From assembly GCA_023389005.1 (NCBI GenBank), contig JAEWFE010000224.1:1-6389 (forward strand): a DNA stretch of 6,389 nucleotides. Direction: 5' to 3'. Shown here piece after piece: positions 1 through 4,831 of this stretch. Source of the stretch: Bacillota bacterium (GTDB taxonomy: Bacteria > Bacillota > Bacilli > Lactobacillales > Enterococcaceae). Position 1 is the stretch's first letter, and each line of letters starts with the position of its first letter. The notes beneath the pieces were generated by a model. It ran no database searches, was not told the origin of the DNA, and saw only the letters and a list, made by a program, of their open reading frames with translations. The position numbers were made by a program, and so were the translations under genes.

Positions 1-1
1 G

Positions 2-109
2 AAAGACTATACTGAAAAATTAGGTGGCCGCATCTGGGTGGAGAGTCATCCTGGCTTAGGCGCTACTTTTATCGTTGAACTTCCTGAATTAACAGAAAAC
101 CCCTCATAG
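2..109 (+). CDS. Sensor histidine kinase, C-terminal end only (partial)
   Basis: Only the last 35 codons are present; the gene enters from the left edge in frame 2 and stops at TAG 107-109. The visible residues include LGGRIWVESHPGLGATFIVELP, the end of a HATPase_c domain: the G-x-G-A-T-F segment is the G2 box that helps bind ATP, followed by the final beta strand of the domain. This is typical of membrane-bound two-component kinases of the PhoR/VicK/ResE type. The kinase converges on the phosphate-binding protein gene pstS and shares its terminator. A PhoR-like role in phosphate sensing is therefore tempting, but the piece is too short to assign a subfamily and the partner regulator lies outside the window. 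Family assignment is fairly secure; the specific role is inference. Confidence 0.8.
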   Translation, partial: KDYTEKLGGRIWVESHPGLGATFIVELPELTENPS

Positions 110-133
110 TTTTCAAGCTACGAGGGGCTTTCT
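100..133. terminator. Bidirectional rho-independent terminator between the kinase gene and pstS
   Basis: A 10-bp stem pairs CCCCTCATAG (100-109) with CTACGAGGGG (118-127) around an 8-base loop. On the + strand it has one A/C mismatch and a modest tail, CTTTCTATT. On the - strand the same position becomes a G-U pair and the tail is TTTTCTGTT, so it should work well for pstS and acceptably for the kinase. The kinase stop codon TAG lies inside the 5' arm, an economical layout for two converging genes. Confidence 0.8.
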
Positions 134-157
134 ATTATGGAGAACTTATGATGAGAT

Positions 158-184
158 GAAAAGCGTGAGTAGGTTGTGCTTTTC
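158..184 (+). terminator. Possible second hairpin or terminator downstream of the kinase gene
   Basis: GAAAAGC (158-164) and GCTTTTC (178-184) are exact inverted repeats, extendable by three G-U pairs when read on the + strand, and are followed by TTTCAAATT. The stem is poor in GC and the tail is interrupted. It could be a back-up terminator for the kinase transcript or a chance repeat. Confidence 0.3.
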
Positions 185-206
185 TTTCAAATTAGAAGAG
201 ACAGGA

Positions 207-1082
207 TTATTTCTCGGTCACTTGTCCATCAGCAGAACGCGAGACTTGCATCTTCGTTACTGGTAAATACCCTAAACCTTTGACCAAACCTTCTTGAACT
301 TCATCAGAAACCATGTAATCTAAAAATTTCTTGATTTCTTTTGTTGGCTTGCCTTTGGTATACATATGTTCATAAGACCAAATTGGCCAATCATTGGTTT
401 CGATATTTTCAGCAGTTGGTGCGACACCGTCTAAAGAGAGTGCTTCTAAACTATCATCAATATAAGACAAAGCCAAATAACTAATCGCACCAGGGGTAGA
501 AGAAACAATCTTTTTCACCGTTCCTGATGAATCTTGTTCTTGCGCTTGAATGGTTTTTGCCCCATCTAAGCCCCATTTTTCAAAAGTGGCGCGCGTACCT
601 GATCCACTTGCTCGGTTCACAACAACAATTTCTTGGTCCTTACCGCCTAACTCTTGCCAATTTTTCACCTTACCAGTAAAAATCGCAATTAATTGGGCCT
701 TGGTGATATTTTTGACACCGATTGCTTTATTGACAACTGGGGCCATCCCAACAACTGCCACTTGATGATCAACGAGTTTGCTTGCATCTACGCCATCTTT
801 TTCTTCTGCAAAGACATCGGAATTACCAATTTGCACCGAACCACTGGCCACTTGACTCAAACCTGTACCTGAGCCCCCACCTTGCACGGTAATTTGATAA
901 TTCGCATTTTTTGCAACAAACTGTTCCTGAGCAGATTCCACTAAGGGTTGTAAGGCAGTTGAACCCACCGCAACGATTTGGACTTGTTTCGAGTTAGCTG
1001 AACTGTTTTCGGTTGAACTAGCATTGCCACATCCGGCTAAAAATACTCCTGTTAAAAGTAACATGGCTGATAATTTTTTCAT
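207..1082 (-). CDS. pstS: Phosphate ABC transporter substrate-binding lipoprotein PstS
   Basis: This 291-residue extracellular lipoprotein should capture inorganic phosphate and pass it to the PstCAB transporter. The N-terminus (MKK, then a hydrophobic stretch) ends in the lipobox L15-A16-G17-C18, so Cys18 is the predicted lipidated residue; a Ser/Asn-rich linker (about 19-32) follows. Ligand-binding segments of the PstS-like family are visible: GSTALQPL (40-47), GGGSGTGL (68-75), IGNSD (85-89) and RASGSGTR (157-164). The length is usual for the Firmicutes form. The ATG start is supported by AAGAGGAG eight bases upstream. The gene stands alone: no pstC, pstA, pstB or phoU follows, and the next gene is a converging kinase. 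TTTACA elements upstream suggest control by a PhoP-type regulator. Phosphate is the expected ligand; another anion cannot be excluded from sequence. Confidence 0.93.
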   Translation of the reverse strand: MKKLSAMLLLTGVFLAGCGNASSTENSSANSKQVQIVAVGSTALQPLVESAQEQFVAKNANYQITVQGGGSGTGLSQVASGSVQIGNSDVFAEEKDGVDASKLVDHQVAVVGMAPVVNKAIGVKNITKAQLIAIFTGKVKNWQELGGKDQEIVVVNRASGSGTRATFEKWGLDGAKTIQAQEQDSSGTVKKIVSSTPGAISYLALSYIDDSLEALSLDGVAPTAENIETNDWPIWSYEHMYTKGKPTKEIKKFLDYMVSDEVQEGLVKGLGYLPVTKMQVSRSADGQVTEK

Positions 1083-1090
1083 AGTAATGA

Positions 1091-1098
1091 CTCCTCTT
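1091..1098 (-). promoter_or_regulatory. Ribosome binding site of pstS
   Basis: Read on the - strand this is AAGAGGAG, a near-ideal Shine-Dalgarno sequence eight bases before the ATG at 1082. It fixes the start of PstS at the lipoprotein signal peptide. Confidence 0.8.
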
Positions 1099-1119
1099 AC
1101 TTACTTGAATAAAATGATT

Positions 1120-1142
1120 TGTAAGTTGACTTCTTGCTTACA
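1120..1142. repeat. Inverted repeat TGTAAG-N11-CTTACA upstream of pstS
   Basis: Six-base perfect arms lie at 1120-1125 and 1137-1142, in the probable 5' leader of pstS. The CTTAC arm can alternatively pair with GTAAG copies at 1104-1096 immediately before the ribosome binding site. It could be an operator or a leader hairpin, or chance in AT-rich DNA. Confidence 0.35.
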
Positions 1143-1147
1143 TATTT

Positions 1148-1210
1148 ATCTTAACAAGTGGATGTAAAAGTCCGTTTGATTCTATGTAAAAATTTCTCTT
1201 AGATTGTAAA
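1148..1210 (-). promoter_or_regulatory. pstS promoter region with three TTTACA elements (candidate Pho box)
   Basis: On the - strand the exact hexamer TTTACA occurs at 1210-1205, 1190-1185 and 1168-1163, that is 20 and 22 bases apart, about two helical turns each. A weak -10-like TAAGAT follows at 1153-1148, with no good -35 hexamer. TTTACA fits the Bacillus PhoP half-site TT(A/C/T)A(C/T)A, and PhoP-activated promoters often lack a good -35. The repeat is seen directly; binding by a PhoP/PhoB-type regulator is inference. Spacing differs from the usual period of about 11 bp in Bacillus. Confidence 0.45.
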
Positions 1211-1232
1211 GGTTAGGTAAATAAAAGCAACA

Positions 1233-1460
1233 TTATTTTTTCTTTTCCTTTGCTCGTTTCTGCTTGTGAAAGGATTGGTATAAAAAGCCAAGATTGAGAA
1301 AGAGGAAGGTCCAAATATTTTCAATCATGAAATCGCCATTTACGAGATATTCGATTGTAATACCAAGGATTGAACCGACTATAGCTATAGCAAGAATGAT
1401 AACCTCTTGATAAGGATGCTGTTCAAAATAATCGTTTATCTGATTCCAAAATGACTTCAT
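1233..1460 (-). CDS. Small two-helix membrane protein, function unknown
   Basis: A 75-residue protein that I do not recognise. It has an acidic/aromatic N-terminus, a hydrophobic helix at about 19-40, a second at about 46-64, and a strongly basic tail (KQKRAKEKKK), so both ends should face the cytoplasm. I start it at ATG 1460 because GAGGTG lies six bases upstream. An alternative start at ATG 1493 (86 residues, MMRENVAEVSG extension) has GGGAGG nine bases upstream and cannot be excluded. The open frame reaches back to 1541, but that would start inside the terminator of the preceding operon and has no ribosome binding site. No terminator is visible between this gene and pstS, so some read-through into pstS is possible. 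The gene is likely real because ribosome binding site, promoter and membrane-protein composition agree. Confidence 0.65.
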   Translation of the reverse strand: MKSFWNQINDYFEQHPYQEVIILAIAIVGSILGITIEYLVNGDFMIENIWTFLFLNLGFLYQSFHKQKRAKEKKK

Positions 1461-1488
1461 ACCGCTCACCTCTGCTACGTTTTCTCTC

Positions 1489-1516
1489 ATCATACCATAT
1501 GTCCTCCCAATTTTAA
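1489..1516 (-). promoter_or_regulatory. Candidate promoter of the small membrane protein gene
   Basis: On the - strand an extended -10 (TGG followed by TATGAT, hexamer at 1494-1489) lies 16 bases after a -35-like TTAAAA (1516-1511). Transcription would start near 1482, giving a leader of about 22 bases that contains the GAGGTG ribosome binding site. The element sits just downstream of the araT terminator, as expected for an independent unit, and favours the 1460 start over 1493. Confidence 0.45.
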
Positions 1517-1526
1517 TGATAGAAAT

Positions 1527-1559
1527 AAAAAAATTACCCACCTTAATAGTAAAGTGAGC
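1527..1559 (-). terminator. Rho-independent terminator of the yunD-yutD-yutF-lit-araT operon
   Basis: Read on the - strand, GCTCACTTT (1559-1551) pairs with AAGGTGGGT (1544-1536) around the loop ACTATT, giving a 9-bp stem with three G-U pairs, followed by AA and seven T residues. On the + strand those G-U pairs become A/C mismatches, so the structure is specific to - strand RNA. It begins 24 bases after the araT stop codon. Confidence 0.75.
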
Positions 1560-1582
1560 AATCTTTCATTAACTGGGATATT

Positions 1583-2758
1583 TTAAGCTTTTTCGTTTTG
1601 AACGTATTTTTCTAAACGTTTCATCGCTTCGACTAATTTTTCCATACTTGCGGCATAACTTAAACGGACATAACCTTCCGCCTCTGGACCAAAGGCAATA
1701 CCTGGAATAATCGCTAATTGTTGTTTTTGCGCCAAATCCACACAAAAATCAAAAGAATCTTGTATTAATCCTGCTGGAATTTTAGCAAAGATGTAAAAAG
1801 CACCAGATGGGCGAGCAATTTCAAAGCCAAGTGCCGACATTTTTTCAAAAAGATAATCACGGCGTTTTTGATATTCGACTTTCATTTCATCCGCATCATT
1901 AATACCAGCCACTAAAGCTTCCACAGCGGCTTTTTGAGAAATCGTGGATGCTGCTGTTACTAAATATTGATGTACTTTGATAATTTCTTTGGTCAATTCT
2001 TTCGGTGCACAGATAAAACCGATACGCCAACCAGTCATTGCATGCGATTTAGACAACCCATTAATTAAAATGGTTTGTTCTCTTAAATATTCCGCAATCG
2101 AAACATGATGGCCATCATAAGTTAATTCACTATAGATTTCATCACTGATGACAAAGACTTCATACCTTCTTAATACATCGGCTAAAGCTTGTACTTCTTC
2201 ACGTGTATAAGTCACGCCAGTTGGATTGCTTGGATAGTTCAAAATAACTGCTTTGACCTTATCTCGATGCGCAATTAAGGTTTTTTCCAAGGTATCAGGC
2301 GATAAAACAAAGCCATTATCACTCGTATCCATATATACTGGTTTTGCCCCAGCTAAGGTAATCACTGGTTCATATCCAGGATAAATAGGCGCTGGTAGTA
2401 AGACTTCATCGCCTGGGCATAAAACCGCAAGCAAGGCCGCCGAAATCGCTTCTGTCGCTCCCACAGTCACTAAAATCTCATCTTGCCAATGATAATCCAC
2501 TTGATATTTTTGTTTTAAAAAGGCACTCGCTGCTTGACGTACATCTGCTAAGCCTGCCATTCCTGAATAATGGGTATGGTTTTGCGTAATGGCTTCTCTT
2601 CCTGATGCTTTGACATGCTCCGGAGTTGTAAAATCAGGTTCCCCTAAAGTTAATTTTAAAATATTCGGAATGGATGAAACCCGCTCATCAAACTGACGAA
2701 TTAAAGATACAGCAATTTTACCAACTTGTGGATTGAATTTATTCGTTAAATCAACCAA
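1583..2758 (-). CDS. araT: Aromatic amino acid aminotransferase, class I/II fold, PLP-dependent
   Basis: A cytoplasmic pyridoxal-phosphate enzyme that should exchange the amino group between aromatic (and possibly other) amino acids and 2-oxoglutarate. It closely resembles lactococcal AraT: the N-terminal IAVSLIRQFDERVSSIP, KLTLGEPDF, HYSGMAGL and the final GIAFG...YVRLSYAAS match that subfamily. Counting from the TTG start, the expected residues are N178 in NPTG, D206 that contacts the pyridine nitrogen, Y209, the Schiff-base lysine K237 in GLSKSHAMTGWR, R245, and the carboxylate-binding R365. The length of 391 residues is normal. I place the start at TTG 2758, six bases after GAGGTG; the upstream in-frame GTG at 2767 lies inside that ribosome binding site. 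It is the last gene of the operon, 13 bases after lit. In lactic acid bacteria such enzymes start aroma-forming catabolism of Phe, Tyr, Trp and Leu. Substrate choice is inferred; a PatA/AspC-like range is the alternative. Confidence 0.88.
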   Translation of the reverse strand: MVDLTNKFNPQVGKIAVSLIRQFDERVSSIPNILKLTLGEPDFTTPEHVKASGREAITQNHTHYSGMAGLADVRQAASAFLKQKYQVDYHWQDEILVTVGATEAISAALLAVLCPGDEVLLPAPIYPGYEPVITLAGAKPVYMDTSDNGFVLSPDTLEKTLIAHRDKVKAVILNYPSNPTGVTYTREEVQALADVLRRYEVFVISDEIYSELTYDGHHVSIAEYLREQTILINGLSKSHAMTGWRIGFICAPKELTKEIIKVHQYLVTAASTISQKAAVEALVAGINDADEMKVEYQKRRDYLFEKMSALGFEIARPSGAFYIFAKIPAGLIQDSFDFCVDLAQKQQLAIIPGIAFGPEAEGYVRLSYAASMEKLVEAMKRLEKYVQNEKA

Positions 2759-2764
2759 ATCAAA

Positions 2765-2770
2765 CACCTC
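2765..2770 (-). promoter_or_regulatory. Ribosome binding site that decides the araT start (TTG)
   Basis: The - strand reads GAGGTG here, then TTTGAT and TTG. The last three bases of the site form an in-frame GTG that could be mistaken for the start (a protein three residues longer, beginning with Val-Phe-Asp read as Met-Phe-Asp). Ribosomes cannot use the same bases as both anti-SD target and start codon, and no good site lies upstream of the GTG, so TTG at 2758-2756 is preferred. Confidence 0.7.
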
Positions 2771-2771
2771 G

Positions 2772-3410
2772 TTATTTTTCTTTTAATTGTTTTTTGCCTA
2801 TTGTATACAATGTCACTAAACTTAGCAAGAGTAACCCAAAGAATAGCAGAAAACATTGCATGAAAAAGGATTCTGGCAAAACATTGATAATCGGATCAGT
2901 AGCTGGATCAAATAACCAATCCGTATTTCTAAATAAAATCTGATGAAAATAGATAAAAAAGCGCTCAAAACCAATCGCCATCAAAAATAATAACAGTCCA
3001 AATACCAATGCAGTCCACTGAATTGGGCGAATAAATAGCCAGGTCATTTTTTGCCGATATAGCTGCTTTAAAATGCGTAGACTCGGCACAAAAGTTACAA
3101 GTAAAACGGCATAATTGAATAAAAATAACCGTTTCACCTCGTAAAAATGTTTCGTCCCAGAACTACTACTTGGAAAATCGGGTAATTGTAACTCTTTTAT
3201 CCAAAGTAAATCCAAATAGGCTAATAATTGATGATAGTTATGAAATAATTGCGTGCGCGTCAAGCCAACACTTTGCGCTAAATGGTGCTGAAACTCTTGT
3301 AAATAATACAGTGGCGTAAAATGAATGGTTATCGTAATCGCCAAACTAATCACAGTCAACAGCACGCACAAATACTTCAGCCAATAACTAGTCGTAAAGG
3401 ATAACTTCAT
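2772..3410 (-). CDS. lit: Lipoprotein intramolecular transacylase Lit (TIGR01906 membrane protein)
   Basis: A 212-residue integral membrane protein with four predicted helices at about 11-31, 93-112, 130-150 and 183-204. The family hallmark lies in the outside loops: LPDFPSSSSGTKHFYEVK (76-93) and FHQILF...DWLFDPATDPIINVLPESFF (155-183). This family, long listed as TIGR01906/DUF1461, includes the Lit enzymes of Enterococcus faecalis and Bacillus cereus. These move an acyl chain from the sn-2 position of the lipoprotein diacylglycerol to the amino group of the N-terminal cysteine, producing lyso-form lipoproteins. H88 and H156 correspond in position to the two histidines I recall as catalytic in the B. 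cereus protein. The gene overlaps the yutF stop by one base (TAATG) and has only a weak ribosome binding site, so it is probably translated by coupling. The family is clear; enzymatic activity in this species is inferred. Confidence 0.85.
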   Translation of the reverse strand: MKLSFTTSYWLKYLCVLLTVISLAITITIHFTPLYYLQEFQHHLAQSVGLTRTQLFHNYHQLLAYLDLLWIKELQLPDFPSSSSGTKHFYEVKRLFLFNYAVLLVTFVPSLRILKQLYRQKMTWLFIRPIQWTALVFGLLLFLMAIGFERFFIYFHQILFRNTDWLFDPATDPIINVLPESFFMQCFLLFFGLLLLSLVTLYTIGKKQLKEK

Positions 3411-4177
3411 TATTTAAAGTCCCATTGATCCAAATTATCAACAACATAACTTGGCGCTTCTGGTAAATGTGGTACTTGTTCTTTAGAGGTAAAACCAGAA
3501 AGCACCAATAAAGTATCAATGCCATTATTTAACCCTGAGCGAATATCCGTTTCATAATTATCGCCTACCATGATGACTTCCTCTTTAGTCATTTGCAAAT
3601 GTTCAAGGGCTTTTTCCATGATGATGGCTTCCGGCTTACCGATATAGGTCGCTTTGGTTTGAGTAGAAGTCTCTAAAAATGAGATTAACGCACCAGCACC
3701 CGGCAATAATCCACGCTCAGTAGGAATATTTTTATCTGGATTGGTTCCGATAAAGTATGCGCCTTTTTGAATCGCTAATGTCGCTTTGACAAATTTTTCA
3801 TAAGTCACATCATTATCCAAACCGACAACCACATAATCGGGATTTTCATCATCTAATTCAAAACCTGCTGCGACAATTAAATCGATTAGACCAGCTTCCC
3901 CAATCACATAAACCTTGTTGCCTAGATTTTTTTCCTTCATGAAATCAATCGTCGCTAAAGTCGCAGTATAAACATGCTCGGCGGTCACATGAATATCAAA
4001 TTCATTGGCTAGACGATGTGCCACGGTTTCTGGAGATTTCGTCGTATTGTTCGTTACAAATAAAAACGGAATCGCCTTTTCTTGTAAATGTTCGACAAAT
4101 CGCTTACCTGCTGGGATGGGTTCTTTGCCTAGATAAATTGTCCCATCTAAATCAATTAAATATCCTTTATATTTCAC
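3410..4177 (-). CDS. yutF: NagD-like HAD superfamily phosphatase (HAD-IIA, TIGR01457)
   Basis: A 255-residue cytoplasmic phosphatase closely resembling Bacillus YutF. All HAD motifs are intact: nucleophile D9 and general acid D11 in DLDGTIY; T42 and N43 in VTNN; the lysine K181 in GKPEAIIMEKA; and the magnesium ligands D206 and D211 in GDNYETDI. The subclass IIA cap lies between motifs II and III (about 65-175). NagD relatives hydrolyse nucleoside monophosphates or small sugar phosphates; the substrate here is unknown. The start is GTG at 4177, with GAGAGGA centred about ten bases upstream inside the end of yutD. It follows yutD by three bases and overlaps lit by one base, so these three genes are almost certainly co-transcribed and probably translationally coupled. 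The GTG start may moderate its expression. Paralogues such as AraL are the alternative name. Confidence 0.88.
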   Translation of the reverse strand: MKYKGYLIDLDGTIYLGKEPIPAGKRFVEHLQEKAIPFLFVTNNTTKSPETVAHRLANEFDIHVTAEHVYTATLATIDFMKEKNLGNKVYVIGEAGLIDLIVAAGFELDDENPDYVVVGLDNDVTYEKFVKATLAIQKGAYFIGTNPDKNIPTERGLLPGAGALISFLETSTQTKATYIGKPEAIIMEKALEHLQMTKEEVIMVGDNYETDIRSGLNNGIDTLLVLSGFTSKEQVPHLPEAPSYVVDNLDQWDFK

Positions 4178-4180
4178 AGC

Positions 4181-4762
4181 CTAGTCCTCTCGCTTTCTTA
4201 CTACAAAATTTCGCTTACCTTCGACATGACTGATGGTATGCTTTTCTTGTTTATGATTTTCAGAAGTTTTTCGTGATTTAATCGTTGGCTTTTTCTTATG
4301 GGCAATGACTTCGCGTTTTTCTTCTACAAAAGCTTGATTATTTTTATGCTTTTTATTTTTACGATTTTGCATCTTTTCACGCTTACCGCCAATTCGTTTC
4401 ACCACAAAATAGGCGCAACCAAAATTACAATACTCATATAAATAATCTTCTAGCGTATCAATTCTTTGCTCGGGTAAAGCTTTTTTATTATTTTCTTCAA
4501 AAAAGCCTTTTAAGCGCAACTGCTCATAACCCCAGTCCCCAACAATATAATCATACTTCGCTAGCACATCACTATAGCGTTCACCGAATTTTTGCGCATC
4601 GAACCCGTCACGATGATTGGCTACTAGTTCATATTGTCTAGATCCGACTTGATATTTATTTTCTTCAATTCGGGTAACGACTTCCCCTTTATATTCCACT
4701 TTTTCTTCTGTGGCTTGTTCTTGGGTTGTTTGCATTTCTTGTTGCGTTTCCTGATTGGTCAT
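4181..4762 (-). CDS. yutD: YutD family protein (DUF1027) with basic C-terminal tail
   Basis: A 193-residue soluble protein with the conserved YutD core at about residues 23-124: RQYELVANHRDGFD, KYDYIVGDWGYEQLRLKGFF, and EYCNFGCAYFVVKR with cysteines C112 and C116. The first 22 residues are Gln/Glu/Thr-rich and look disordered. Residues 122-193 form a very basic, low-complexity tail ending in RNFVVRKRED, a short motif that echoes the FVVKR at the end of the core. The biochemical function of the family is not established; the tail suggests contact with nucleic acid or ribosomes, which is inference only. The start is ATG 4762, preceded by AGGATGGTG at a slightly irregular distance. It follows yunD after 69 bases that contain their own promoter and leads the tight yutD-yutF-lit group. 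Confidence 0.82.
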   Translation of the reverse strand: MTNQETQQEMQTTQEQATEEKVEYKGEVVTRIEENKYQVGSRQYELVANHRDGFDAQKFGERYSDVLAKYDYIVGDWGYEQLRLKGFFEENNKKALPEQRIDTLEDYLYEYCNFGCAYFVVKRIGGKREKMQNRKNKKHKNNQAFVEEKREVIAHKKKPTIKSRKTSENHKQEKHTISHVEGKRNFVVRKRED

Positions 4763-4799
4763 CTTTTCACCATCCTATCAATAATATACTGTCCTTTTT

Positions 4800-4828
4800 A
4801 TTATACCTTTTCAGCGATTGTTTGTGTA
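4800..4828 (-). promoter_or_regulatory. Internal promoter in front of yutD
   Basis: On the - strand a perfect -10 TATAAT (4805-4800) lies 17 bases after TACACA (4828-4823), which matches four of six -35 positions. The -35 begins a few bases after the yunD stop codon. Transcription would begin near 4793, about 30 bases before the yutD ATG. No terminator is seen between yunD and yutD, so this would add to read-through from the operon promoter. Confidence 0.55.
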
Positions 4829-4831
4829 TGT

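Noticed and set aside
550..765. 71-codon open frame on the + strand
   Set aside because: It lies wholly antisense to the well-supported pstS gene, with no ribosome binding site of note and no recognisable protein features.
1126..1154. + strand promoter-like TTGACT with TATCTT
   Set aside because: The spacing is short, the -10 is weak, and no + strand gene follows; chance in AT-rich intergenic DNA is more likely.
1461..1541. Extension of the small membrane protein to a start at 1541 (102 residues)
   Set aside because: The start would be inside the hairpin of the upstream terminator, with no ribosome binding site, and upstream of the likely promoter.
4018..4233. 71-codon open frame on the + strand
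   Set aside because: It is antisense to yutF and the yutD 3' end, both strongly supported, and shows no family signature.
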